In this document: piece after piece, positions 25,184 to 33,850 of the stretch | Position numbering within the stretch: position 1 is the first letter of the stretch | How the letters are laid out: each line of letters starts with the position of its first letter | Origin: Salinispora cortesiana | GTDB lineage: Bacteria; Actinomycetota; Actinomycetes; Mycobacteriales; Micromonosporaceae | Assembly: GCF_000484695.1 (NCBI RefSeq) | Contig: NZ_AXVR01000014.1 | Coordinates: 33,609-97,608, forward strand | Reading direction: 5' to 3' | Length of the DNA: 64,000 bases | The notes under the pieces: model-generated | Told to the model about the DNA's origin: nothing | The model's database searches: none | Seen by the model: only the letters and a program-made list of their open reading frames with translations | Program-made: the position numbers and the translations under genes

Positions 25184-28100
25184 CAGTACCGCACCTCCTG
25201 CGAACGGCGTCGGACCACCGTCACCTCGTCGCGCTGGTTGCCGGTCGGCCCGAGATAGTTGAACGCGAAGGCGAGCTGCGCATATCCGCCGATCAGGTGG
25301 GTGGGCTTGACCAGCAGCCGGGTCAGCGAGTTGTGTATCCCGCCGCGACGGCCGTTGATCTGCGCCTTCGGTACGTCGATCACCCGTTCCTGCGCGTGAT
25401 AGACGTAGACGGTGCCCTCGGGCATCTTGTAGCTGACCACCGCCCGGCAGACCAGCACACCGTTGCGGTTGACCGCCTCGATCCACTCGTTGTCCCGTAC
25501 CCCGATCTTCGCCGCGTCCGCCTCGCTCATCCACATCGTCGGCCCACCGCGGGACAGCGTCAGCATGAGTAGGTTGTCCTGGTACTCCGAGTGAATCGCC
25601 CACTTCGAGTGCGGGGTCAGATACCGTACGGTGATCTCCAACTCGCCGTTGGCGCCGAGCCGTGGCTCACCGAAGAGCCGGTGGATGTCCAGTGGCGGCC
25701 GGAAGATCGGCAGCGCCTCGCCCGTCTCGTGGATCCAGTCGTGGTCCAGGAAGAAGTGCTGCCGCCCGGTCAATGTGTGCCACGGCTTCAGCCGCTCCGT
25801 GTTGATCGTGAACGCCGAGTACCGGCGACCACCGTGCTCACTGCCCGACCACTCCGGACTTGTGATCACCGGAACCGGACGGGACTGGGTGTCCGCGAAC
25901 GTGATCTGCTTCCCCTCCGCCTCGGCGGCGAGGTCCGCCAAGCGCTGACCGGTGCGCCGTTCCAGAAATCGGAAGCCCTCGGTGGCGATGCGGCCGTTGG
26001 TGGTGCCCGACAGCGCCAGGATGGCCTCACACGCCCGGATGTCGGTGTCCAGCCGGGGCCGGCCGTCGGCTGCGCGACCCCGCACCACGCCGTTGACCCG
26101 CCGCAGATAGTCGATCTCTCGGTTCACATCGACGGTGACCGCCTTGTTCGTGGTTCCCAGCCGGTCCAGCAGGGGGCCCAGCGCGGCCATCTGGTCGGCG
26201 ACCGCGCCATAGTCTCGCTCCACGACCACGAACTTCGGCATCGTCCGGCCCGGCACCGCGGGAGCGTCGCCGGTGCGCCAGTCGCGCACGACCCCGCCCG
26301 GAGTAGCCATCGCATCTGGGGTGTCGTGCAGCAGTGACGTCGCCACCAGGTCCTTGCGCACCCCGAGATGCCGGCGGGCCAGGGCGGAGAAGGCCTTGGC
26401 GATCCCGTGGAAGGCGGTGAAGTCGGTGCGGGTCTGCCACGGTGGGTTGATCGCCGGGGTGAAGGCGTTCACGAACGGGTGCATGTCGGTGGTGCTGAGA
26501 TCATGCTTCTCGTACCAGGTGGCCGCCGGTAGTACCACGTCGGAGAAGAGCGTGGTCGAGGTCATCCGGAAGTCGAGACTCAGCAGCAGGTCGAGCTTGC
26601 CCTCCGGGGCCTCGTCGCGCCACACGACATCGGCCGGGCGACTGTCGGCCGGAGCCTGCTCCGCCCGCAGGTTCGACTCGGTGCCGAGCAGGTGACGCAG
26701 GAAGTACTCGTTGCCCTTGCCGGAGGAGCCGAGCAGGTTCGCCCGCCAGACCGTCAACACCCGGGGCCAGTTCGCCGGGGCGTCCGGGTCGGTGCCGGCG
26801 AAGCCAAGTCGGCCATCGACCAGTGCGTCGGCGACGTAGCGCGCCGGGTCGTCGGGGTTCGCGGCGAGCGCCTCGTCGGCGAGATCAAGCGGGTTCCGGT
26901 CGAAGGTGGGCATCGAGGGCATCCAGCCCAGCCGGGTCGACTGGGCCAACAGGTCGATGGTGTGCTTGCCGGCGAAGGCGCCGGTGCCGGTGGGAGCGGC
27001 GATGGCGTCGGCGGAGTACGTGTCGTAGCGCCACTGGTCCGTGTGGACGTACCAGAAGGCGGTGCCGATCATCTGCCGGGGCGGACGGACCCAGTCCAGT
27101 GCGAACGCGAGCTGCTGCCAGCCGGTCACCGGCCGGCACTTCTCCTGCCCCACGTAGTGCGCCCACCCGCCGCCGTTGACCCCCTGGCAGCCGGTCAGCG
27201 TAGTCAGCGCCAGCATCGCCCGGTAGGTGGTGTCGGAGTGGAACCAGTGGTTCGTACCGGCCCCCATCACGATCATCGAGCGGCCACCGGAGCGTTCGGC
27301 GTTGTCCGCGAACTCCCGGGCCACCCGGGCCACCTGCGCCGCCGGTACGCCCGTGATCGGCTCCTGCCACGCCGGCGTGTACGGTTCGGCGGCATCGTCG
27401 TACCCGGTCGGCCAGCTACCGGGCAGGCCGGGACGGGCGACGCCGTACTGGGCGAGCATCAGGTCGAACACGGTGGTGACCAGCCGTCCGCCGACCCGGC
27501 TGGTGGGCACGCCGCGACGCAGCACCTCCGGCTGGTCGGTGTCGAACCGGGGCAGCTGCACCTCCACCGCCTCGCCGCCGGCACAGCTCAGCCGGGGCAC
27601 GATCTCGCCCAGCTCGAGGTTCCACCGACCGACGCCGGCCTCGCTGTAGCGGTCCCCGAGTGACCCGTTCGGCACCGCTGGCCCGTCCGCGACGGAATCC
27701 CACAGCACCGGCCGGAAGGCCGCCTCCTTGTCGTCCTTCCCCAGGTCGGCAGCGGTGACGAACTTTCCGGGGCGGTAGCCGCCATCGGCTGCCGGCTCCA
27801 GGCCGACCAGGTACGGCAGATCAGTGAAGCGGCGCGCGTAGTCGAAGAACCGGGGCGTGTTCCAGTCGACGTAGAACTCCCGGAGGATGACGTGCCCCAT
27901 CGCCATCGCCAGCGCCCCGTCGGTGCCGGGCTGGGCGGGCATCCACTCGTCGGCGAACTTGACGTTGTCGGCGAAGTCCGGGCTGACCACCACGACCTTC
28001 TGGCCCCGGTACCGCGCCTCGGCCATCCAGTGCGCGTCCGGGGTGCGGGTCACCGGCACGTTGGAGCCCCACATGATGAAGTAGGAGGCGTCCCACCAGT

Positions 28101-28857
28101 CCCCGGACTCCGGCACGTCGGTCTGGTCGCCGAACATCTGCGGGGAGGCCACGGGCAGGTCCGCGTACCAGTCGTAGAACGACAACATCGATCCGCCGAT
28201 CAGCGACAGGAACCGCGCCCCCACCGCGTGCGACACCATCGACATGGCTGGGATGGGGGAGAAGCCGGCGATCCGATCCGGTCCGTACTCGGCGATGGTG
28301 TGCACGTGCGCCGCGGCGACCAACTCCAGCGCCTCGTCCCAGGAGACCCGGACCAGGCCGCCCTTGCCCCGCGCCTGCTGGTACCGACGTCGCCGCTGCG
28401 GATCGGCCTGAATCTCGGCCCACGCCGCCAGCGGGTCACCCAGCCGCTGCCGGGCCTCGCGGTACATCTCCATCAACACACCCCGGGCGTACGGGTAGCG
28501 CACCCGCGTCGGCGAGTAGGTGTACCAGGAGAACGCCGCCCCCCGGGGGCAGCCCCGCGGCTCGTACTCCGGCCGATCCGGGCCGACACTCGGGTAGTCG
28601 GTCTGCTGCTGTTCCCAGGTGATGATGCCGTCGCGGATGTACACCTTCCAGGAGCACGAACCGGTGCAGTTCACGCCGTGGGTGGAGCGCACCACCTTGT
28701 CGTACGACCAACGGTCTCGATAGAAGGCATCCGCCTCCCGCCCGCCGACCTGGTAGAGCGCCCGGCCGTCGGGGGCGACCTCGGCCCGGCGTACCAGGCC
28801 GCCCACGGCCAGCAGCGCCCGGCTCGCGTGCTCCGTCGTGCCCGTCATACGCCTCAT
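25183..28857 (-). CDS. narG: Respiratory nitrate reductase alpha subunit (molybdenum)
   Basis: A 1224-residue molybdopterin guanine dinucleotide enzyme. The FS0 [4Fe-4S] ligands are H60, C64, C68 and C103 (HGVNCTGSC, then GCPRG), and the Mo-coordinating Asp lies in SFYDWYADLPVASPQ, as in E. coli NarG. No Tat signal is needed in this cytosol-facing type. It reduces nitrate to nitrite with NarH and NarI. Full length compared with the family (about 1230). First gene of narGHJI; its start lies 200 bases from the divergent FGE gene, with a Crp/Fnr-like site between. ATG at 28857 or 28848 are both possible starts. Confidence 0.96.
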   Translation of the reverse strand: MRRMTGTTEHASRALLAVGGLVRRAEVAPDGRALYQVGGREADAFYRDRWSYDKVVRSTHGVNCTGSCSWKVYIRDGIITWEQQQTDYPSVGPDRPEYEPRGCPRGAAFSWYTYSPTRVRYPYARGVLMEMYREARQRLGDPLAAWAEIQADPQRRRRYQQARGKGGLVRVSWDEALELVAAAHVHTIAEYGPDRIAGFSPIPAMSMVSHAVGARFLSLIGGSMLSFYDWYADLPVASPQMFGDQTDVPESGDWWDASYFIMWGSNVPVTRTPDAHWMAEARYRGQKVVVVSPDFADNVKFADEWMPAQPGTDGALAMAMGHVILREFYVDWNTPRFFDYARRFTDLPYLVGLEPAADGGYRPGKFVTAADLGKDDKEAAFRPVLWDSVADGPAVPNGSLGDRYSEAGVGRWNLELGEIVPRLSCAGGEAVEVQLPRFDTDQPEVLRRGVPTSRVGGRLVTTVFDLMLAQYGVARPGLPGSWPTGYDDAAEPYTPAWQEPITGVPAAQVARVAREFADNAERSGGRSMIVMGAGTNHWFHSDTTYRAMLALTTLTGCQGVNGGGWAHYVGQEKCRPVTGWQQLAFALDWVRPPRQMIGTAFWYVHTDQWRYDTYSADAIAAPTGTGAFAGKHTIDLLAQSTRLGWMPSMPTFDRNPLDLADEALAANPDDPARYVADALVDGRLGFAGTDPDAPANWPRVLTVWRANLLGSSGKGNEYFLRHLLGTESNLRAEQAPADSRPADVVWRDEAPEGKLDLLLSLDFRMTSTTLFSDVVLPAATWYEKHDLSTTDMHPFVNAFTPAINPPWQTRTDFTAFHGIAKAFSALARRHLGVRKDLVATSLLHDTPDAMATPGGVVRDWRTGDAPAVPGRTMPKFVVVERDYGAVADQMAALGPLLDRLGTTNKAVTVDVNREIDYLRRVNGVVRGRAADGRPRLDTDIRACEAILALSGTTNGRIATEGFRFLERRTGQRLADLAAEAEGKQITFADTQSRPVPVITSPEWSGSEHGGRRYSAFTINTERLKPWHTLTGRQHFFLDHDWIHETGEALPIFRPPLDIHRLFGEPRLGANGELEITVRYLTPHSKWAIHSEYQDNLLMLTLSRGGPTMWMSEADAAKIGVRDNEWIEAVNRNGVLVCRAVVSYKMPEGTVYVYHAQERVIDVPKAQINGRRGGIHNSLTRLLVKPTHLIGGYAQLAFAFNYLGPTGNQRDEVTVVRRRSQEVRY

Positions 28858-29006
28858 TCCTCACCGGTGACCGCGAGAACACCCGATGGGATGACTCGTC
28901 CCCCAGCTTGACGCAGATAGCCGGATAAATCAGGCCATATCGACGCGATCGCCTATCTCAGTGGCGCGGGCGGATTCTCCCGTCCGACGGAACGGTGCTA
29001 ATCCAG

Positions 29007-29022
29007 GTGATCCGATAATCAC
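29007..29022. promoter_or_regulatory. Crp/Fnr-type palindrome in the narG-FGE intergenic region
   Basis: GTGAT-N6-ATCAC (29007-29022) is a 5-bp-arm palindrome of the Crp/Fnr class, placed 150 bases upstream of narG and about 37 before the FGE start. It suits oxygen-dependent control of narG. Which regulator binds it is unknown; none of that family is in the window. Confidence 0.5.
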
Positions 29023-29058
29023 TGAGTTGTAGCGCTTTGTGTAGTTTAGGGTGAGGGT

Positions 29059-29985
29059 GTGGTGCACGAGGCGCTCAGCTCGCCAGCGACGACCCGTCCG
29101 GCTCCGGAGATGGTCTGGATCCCGGGCGGACGGTTTCGGATGGGGTCAGCTGATTTCTATCCAGAAGAAGGGCCCGTCCGATGGGTCGAGGTCGACGGGT
29201 TTTGGATCGACCAGTACCTGGTGACCGTCCGAGACTTCGATCGATTCGTCCGGGAGACCGGCCATGTGACGATGGCCGAGGTGGCACCGATGGCGGCGGA
29301 CTACCCCGACGCCGATCCGGAGCTGCTGGTCCCCGGCTCCCTCGTGTTTCGCAAGGCCTCCGGGCCGGTCAGCCTCGCCGACTACCGCAACTGGTGGTCG
29401 TGGACCCCCGACGCGACCTGGCGTCATCCCGAGGGGCCGGGTAGCACCATCGACGGCAGAGACCTGCACCCGGTCACCCACGTCGCGTACTCCGACGCGG
29501 TGGCCTTCGCGACCTGGGCCGGCAAGGAACTCCCGACCGAGTCCGAGTGGGAACTCGCCGCCCGTGGCGGGCTCGACGGCGCCGCCTTCACCTGGGGCAA
29601 CGAGTTCGCCCCCAAGGGCAGGATGATGGCCAACACCTGGCAGGGGGCGTTTCCCTGGCAGAACCTCCTCCTCGATGGGTACGCCGGAACCTCCCCGGTG
29701 GGAGCCTTCCCGCCCAACGGTCACCACCTCTACGACATGGCCGGCAACGTCTGGGAGTGGACCCGGGACGTCTTCACGTACCCCGCTGACCCGTCGGCGA
29801 AGGCGTGCTGTACGACGCCGGTCACCGCCGACGGACCGAGCGCGGTCATTCCTCGCCATGTCATCAAGGGCGGATCCCACCTGTGCGCCCCCAACTACTG
29901 CATGCGGTACCGGCCGGCGGCCCGGCAGGGTGAAGCGATCGACACCTCGACCTGCCACCTCGGCTTCCGGTGCGTCATTCGGTAG
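29059..29985 (+). CDS. Formylglycine-generating enzyme (sulfatase-modifying factor)
   Basis: A 308-residue SUMF1-type protein: MVWIPGGRFRMGS near the start, then VDGFWIDQYLVTVRDFDRFV, LPTESEWELAARGG and YDMAGNVWEWTRDVF. The catalytic pair C276 and C281 sits in HLCAPNYCMRYRPAARQ, the same spacing as in active human and Streptomyces enzymes, so it should be an active copper-dependent oxidase that converts the Cys of a CxPxR motif to formylglycine. The sulfatase at 33851 in this window carries that motif (CSPTR). TGAGGG near 29050 precedes the GTG start. Confidence 0.92.
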   Translation: MVHEALSSPATTRPAPEMVWIPGGRFRMGSADFYPEEGPVRWVEVDGFWIDQYLVTVRDFDRFVRETGHVTMAEVAPMAADYPDADPELLVPGSLVFRKASGPVSLADYRNWWSWTPDATWRHPEGPGSTIDGRDLHPVTHVAYSDAVAFATWAGKELPTESEWELAARGGLDGAAFTWGNEFAPKGRMMANTWQGAFPWQNLLLDGYAGTSPVGAFPPNGHHLYDMAGNVWEWTRDVFTYPADPSAKACCTTPVTADGPSAVIPRHVIKGGSHLCAPNYCMRYRPAARQGEAIDTSTCHLGFRCVIR

Positions 29986-30445
29986 TACCGGAGTCACCGT
30001 CGGCCCGGCTGCGGCCAATCGGCACGAGTACCCAGAGCAGCAGCAGCCAGAGCAGGGTCAGGCCGGTCAGCGCGAGCGCGATCGGCAGCTCGAGAACGAA
30101 GTCCGTGACGAGGAGCACCGCGACGACCACGGCCAAGACCAGCAGCAACAAGCCGGTGGTGGTCATCCAGTGGGTGAAGCGGGCCAGCTCCGGATCACGC
30201 CCCTGCCGAAACAGCGCTCGGTGGAACGCCACCGGGGCGATGGTCGCCACTGCCGCGGCGGCGGTAGCGAGGAACGAGATGATGTAGAGAGTCTTCTGGA
30301 ATGCGCTGGTCTCGCCGAACGCGGAGCTGAACGGGAGGGCGAGCAGGAAGGCGAAGAGGATCTGCACCCCCGTCTGCGCGATCCGTAGCTCCTGCAACAG
30401 CTCGGCGTACCGACGCCGCCAGCGGGTCTCCGACTCCTCCGCCAC
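29975..30445 (-). CDS. DUF6328 family membrane protein
   Basis: A 156-residue protein with a charged N-terminal 15 residues, ELLQELRIAQTGVQILFAFLLALPF, and four hydrophobic spans (about 24-43, 55-75, 92-112, 120-143). The N-terminal ELLNELRVA..GVQ-type motif matches DUF6328 in my recollection. Function unknown. It converges on the FGE gene, overlapping its end by 11 bases, and is followed upstream on the same strand by the gene at 30460-30834, 14 bases away, which may be co-transcribed. Confidence 0.75.
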   Translation of the reverse strand: MAEESETRWRRRYAELLQELRIAQTGVQILFAFLLALPFSSAFGETSAFQKTLYIISFLATAAAAVATIAPVAFHRALFRQGRDPELARFTHWMTTTGLLLLVLAVVVAVLLVTDFVLELPIALALTGLTLLWLLLLWVLVPIGRSRADGDSGTTE

Positions 30446-30459
30446 CCCTGCCTCCGCAC

Positions 30460-30834
30460 TCAGTGCGGTCCGGGCCGGGAGGGAGTCTGCACCTCGCGAA
30501 ACGTCCCATCCGCGACGGCGAACGGCTCGCCGTCGGCGAGGATCACGGCGCGGTCCGTCGCGCTCGCAAAGTCAAGCATCGAGTAGAGGACGACACCGGA
30601 TCTCCCCTGGTAGACCTTGGGACGGTAGATCAGAATCGCCATGCGATGGTCCAGCTTCTGATACGTGTAGCTGACGCCATCGGCCACGATCCGCCCGTCC
30701 GTCGTCACATAGCACCGGTCCCGGGACTCGTAGCTGACCGTATGCGTGGAGATGTCGGCGAAGTCGCCGTGCGTGGAGTGGTGGACCCCCTTCCACTCCA
30801 CGCTCCTTCCCGCCGGCGTCTCCCAGGCTTGCAC
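30460..30834 (-). CDS. Hypothetical protein, calycin/MoaF-like appearance
   Basis: A 124-residue beta-rich soluble protein: GVHHSTHGDFADISTHTVSYESRDRCYVT, YTYQKLDHRMAILIYRPKVYQGRSG and a terminal DGEPFAVADGTFREVQTP. The alternating strand pattern suggests a small lipocalin-like barrel, and the phrasing is reminiscent of MoaF proteins, but I cannot make a firm family call. No signal peptide. It lies 14 bases upstream of the DUF6328 gene on the same strand. Nothing else points to a function. Confidence 0.6.
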   Translation of the reverse strand: MQAWETPAGRSVEWKGVHHSTHGDFADISTHTVSYESRDRCYVTTDGRIVADGVSYTYQKLDHRMAILIYRPKVYQGRSGVVLYSMLDFASATDRAVILADGEPFAVADGTFREVQTPSRPGPH

Positions 30835-30994
30835 GGTCGACCGTCCCTTCCGGGTGGGGAGGCTGTGCGGGGAACCGCACCATCCAGTTGCATTTTGTCA
30901 CCGATGCGTTACCTCGCCGCGGGAATCGCCCAACGCACCGACACCGGTGGTGCGAGGGGGCCGACTCGGGTGCGATCTCGGATAAGGCACTATC

Positions 30995-31510
30995 GTGATC
31001 ATGAATGGCTCAGAACCGGCCGGTGGGGCTGCCATCCGGCCGGCCACCGCCGCGGACGCGGCGGCGGTCGCGGCGGTCTACGTGCGGAGTTGGCGCGCCG
31101 CCTATGCGGAACTCCTGCCCCAGGCGGTGCTGGCGTCCCTGGACGAGGTGGACTGGGCTCGGCGCTTCTGCAGCCGGCGGGACCCGGCCCGGAGCACACT
31201 GCTGGCGTTCACCCCGGGCCGCGTCGTCGGTGTGGTGATGGCCGGGCCGGACCGGCAGGATCCGCTACTGGCCGAGATCTACGCGATCTACGTGCTGCCG
31301 GAGATCCAGGGCCAGGGGGTCGGTGCGGCCCTGCTGGACGCCGCCATCGCCCCACTCGACGCAGCGGCTGTCCGGCTCTGGTGCGCCGCCGCGAACAACA
31401 ACTCCCGAAGGTTCTACGAGCGCCGGGGATTCGTCCTGGATGGGGCGACCGGCAGCTACGAGATCGGCGGTCACCGGCTGACGACCGTCCGCTACACCTG
31501 CTCGAGGTAG
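30995..31510 (+). CDS. GNAT family N-acetyltransferase
   Basis: A 171-residue GNAT protein. The fold runs IRPATAADAAAVAAVYVRSWRAAY at the N-terminus, then the AcCoA site IYVLPEIQGQGVGAALL (Q-G-Q-G-V-G), and CAAANNNSRRFYERRGFVLDG near the C-terminus. This is the typical RimI-like or aminoglycoside-acetyltransferase-like single domain; acceptor unknown. It stands alone between an unknown gene and the DUF2254 gene. GTG at 30995 and ATG at 31001 are alternative starts; an AAGG eight bases before favours the GTG. Confidence 0.85.
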   Translation: MIMNGSEPAGGAAIRPATAADAAAVAAVYVRSWRAAYAELLPQAVLASLDEVDWARRFCSRRDPARSTLLAFTPGRVVGVVMAGPDRQDPLLAEIYAIYVLPEIQGQGVGAALLDAAIAPLDAAAVRLWCAAANNNSRRFYERRGFVLDGATGSYEIGGHRLTTVRYTCSR

Positions 31511-31719
31511 CGCGGGACGACGACCCGCCGCGGCCGGATTGACGGTTCCGCCCAAGCGGAGCCGGAACGTGTGGAAGGCTCACATTCAGCCGCTCGGTCC
31601 AGGGGTGATTCTGGCCCTCAGGGGACAACCGCAGACATCGGTTGCCCCAGCGCAATGCGGCGGCGGGTCGTCAGCACGCTCCGGTCGGGTCCTTACCCGA
31701 AGCGGCGAGGAGTTCGAAG

Positions 31720-32982
31720 ATGCTGTGGGCAAAATTCTTCCGAATCCGCCAGAACCTGGTGGGGAGCCTGTGGTTCTTCCCGCTGCTGGGGCTGGTGGTG
31801 GGAGGGCTGCTCGCCCTCGCGGTCCGCGAGGTTGACGCCGTCATCACCCTGCCGTCGGCGTGGGAGTTCGAGGCGTCCGCGGCGCAGGAGCTCCTCACGA
31901 TCGTGGTCGAGGTCGCCGGGGTGCTGGCCGGATTTGTGGTGTCCGTGAGCGTGGTGGTGCTCGAACTCCATGCCGACAGTTTTCCTCGCTATCTGCGGTT
32001 GTTGTACCGGGACCGATTCCACCTGGCCGTGGTGACGTTCATCCTCGGGACCGTCTCCTTCGCTTTCACGCTTCTTGCTCTGGGTGGGTCAGCGGAGATC
32101 CCGCCGCTCGGTGTCGGCATCTCGGGGATCTTCCTCATCGTCAGCTTCGTGCTCTTCGTGGTTTTTCTCAACCACTTGGTGCATCAACTGCGACCGGTGG
32201 CGGTCGCGGCCGACGTGACCAGGACCGCCCGGAAGCTGATGGCGGCGCGGGACCAGTCGGCCGGCTCGGTGGTGAGCAAGGAGGAATCGGCCGGGGAGCC
32301 AACCATGGTGATTCAGTCCCAACGATCCGGGTCGGTGCAGGCGTTGAATGAGGCAGCCCTGGTCCGCTGGGCCAGCCAGCACGGCTGTCAGCTCCGGTCA
32401 AAGGTGGCGGCCGGCGACTACCTCATCACTGGGCAACCCGTGATGGAGGTATTCGGTACGAGGCCGTCGGCTGACTCCACCGACCAGATACACGCCATGG
32501 TGGCCATGGGTACCGAGCGGACCGTCGAGCGTGACCCGGCCTTTCCGGTGCGGATTCTGGTGGACAGCGCAGCGCGGGCGCTCTCCTCGGCCATTAATGA
32601 TCCGACAACAGCGGTGCAGATGATGGACTATCTGGAGGAACTGCTCCGGATGATCGGGGCGCAGCCCCTCGGCACGATGCGGTACTGCGACGAATCCGGC
32701 CAGCCACGGCTGGTTGTGCCGGGCCGGACGTGGGAGGACTACCTCACCCTGGCGGTCACCGAGATCCGTGAGTACGGGGCCAGCTCCGTCCAGGTGATGC
32801 GGCGGCTCCGCGCCATGCTCGAAGACCTTCGCGAGGTGCTTCCGGCGGACCGGCGACCAGCGGTGGACGCCGAGCTCGACCGGCTCGACCAGACCCTGGC
32901 CGCGAGTTTCGGGGGCAAGGTCGACCACGACCGGGCCGTGGTGTCGGACCGGCAGGGAATCGGCGGTCCGGGGCGGGGCTGA
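31720..32982 (+). CDS. DUF2254 membrane protein
   Basis: A 420-residue protein with four hydrophobic spans in the first 190 residues (FFPLLGLVVGGLLALAV, TIVVEVAGVLAGFVVSVSVVV, AVVTFILGTVSFAFTLLAL, FLIVSFVLFVVFLNHL) and a large soluble C-terminal half with DSAARALSSAINDPTTAVQ, the conserved DUF2254 element. GCGAGGAG at 31705-31712 selects ATG 31720; an earlier in-frame ATG at 31642 would put non-family sequence on the N-terminus. Function unknown; the pattern suggests a membrane sensor or channel. Monocistronic by spacing. Confidence 0.88.
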   Translation: MLWAKFFRIRQNLVGSLWFFPLLGLVVGGLLALAVREVDAVITLPSAWEFEASAAQELLTIVVEVAGVLAGFVVSVSVVVLELHADSFPRYLRLLYRDRFHLAVVTFILGTVSFAFTLLALGGSAEIPPLGVGISGIFLIVSFVLFVVFLNHLVHQLRPVAVAADVTRTARKLMAARDQSAGSVVSKEESAGEPTMVIQSQRSGSVQALNEAALVRWASQHGCQLRSKVAAGDYLITGQPVMEVFGTRPSADSTDQIHAMVAMGTERTVERDPAFPVRILVDSAARALSSAINDPTTAVQMMDYLEELLRMIGAQPLGTMRYCDESGQPRLVVPGRTWEDYLTLAVTEIREYGASSVQVMRRLRAMLEDLREVLPADRRPAVDAELDRLDQTLAASFGGKVDHDRAVVSDRQGIGGPGRG

Positions 32983-33114
32983 GGCTGCGGCTCCGAGCCC
33001 GGCTCACGGCCGGACGTATTCCGGCCACTGCTTGCCCCGTTCTCTGGTAGAACGAGAAAGGGAGGGGTGCGCGTTCTATGGGACAGTGGATCCGGCTGGT
33101 GAAGGGTGTTGTCG

Positions 33115-33789
33115 ATGGGCAAGAGTTCTGACCAGGAATCGTTTCGGGCGCTCCGAAATCCGCGCGGCGTCGCGGTTGCGGGCATACTTTTCGCAGTGGT
33201 CTTCTCGATCAGTATCATCCTGCTTCGGTCGGCGCTTCCGAAGGAGCCTTTCGCCGATGTGGAGTGGGTGCGGCAAGAAGCTGGCCGGATGCGGGTGGCG
33301 TTGTTCCTGATCCCGTTCGCCGGAATCTTCTTCCTCTGGTTCATGGGTGTGGTGCGGGAGTACATGGGCAACCTGGGAGACTGGTTCTTCTCCACCCTGC
33401 TCATCGGGAGTGGGGTTCTCTTCCTGGCCATGATATTCGTCGCCGTCGTGGTCGCGGGGGCCATCTTGGACGGTGTCCCCGAGGGTGGGTCCCAGTCCTT
33501 GGGTACCGAGACGGTCGGGTTCGGCCGTTCGCTCATGCTCGAGGCGAGTGGGGTCTACGCGGTCCGCATGGCCGCGGTGTTCATGTTCGCCCTCGGAACG
33601 GTGGGGCTCAAGACCCGACTGATGCCGAAGTGGCTCTGGATTCTGACCTACGTTCTCGCCGTGTTGCTTCTCGTCGTCACCAACCAGAACCTCTGGTTCA
33701 CGCTCATCTTCCCCGCCTGGGTTCTGCTGGTGAGCATCCGAATGTTGATCACCGGCCAGGTGGCGCCATCCGACACCGCGAAGAGTTGA
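33115..33789 (+). CDS. Five-span membrane protein of unknown family
   Basis: A 224-residue integral membrane protein with spans at about residues 20-40, 63-82, 92-118, 145-165 and 170-210. The stretch QEAGRMRVALFLIPFAGIFFLWFMGVVREYMG recalls a group of actinobacterial membrane proteins, but no name comes. GAAGGG at 33101-33106 supports the ATG at 33115. It ends 61 bases before the arylsulfatase gene on the same strand with no terminator between them, so it may be co-expressed and could export or anchor something for the sulfatase. That is inference. Confidence 0.75.
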   Translation: MGKSSDQESFRALRNPRGVAVAGILFAVVFSISIILLRSALPKEPFADVEWVRQEAGRMRVALFLIPFAGIFFLWFMGVVREYMGNLGDWFFSTLLIGSGVLFLAMIFVAVVVAGAILDGVPEGGSQSLGTETVGFGRSLMLEASGVYAVRMAAVFMFALGTVGLKTRLMPKWLWILTYVLAVLLLVVTNQNLWFTLIFPAWVLLVSIRMLITGQVAPSDTAKS

Positions 33790-33850
33790 TCGGCAAAGTA
33801 CGGGCAGGTCGCGTGTCCCGCTGTGGGAGCGGGAGAAGGAGAAGCCGTTC

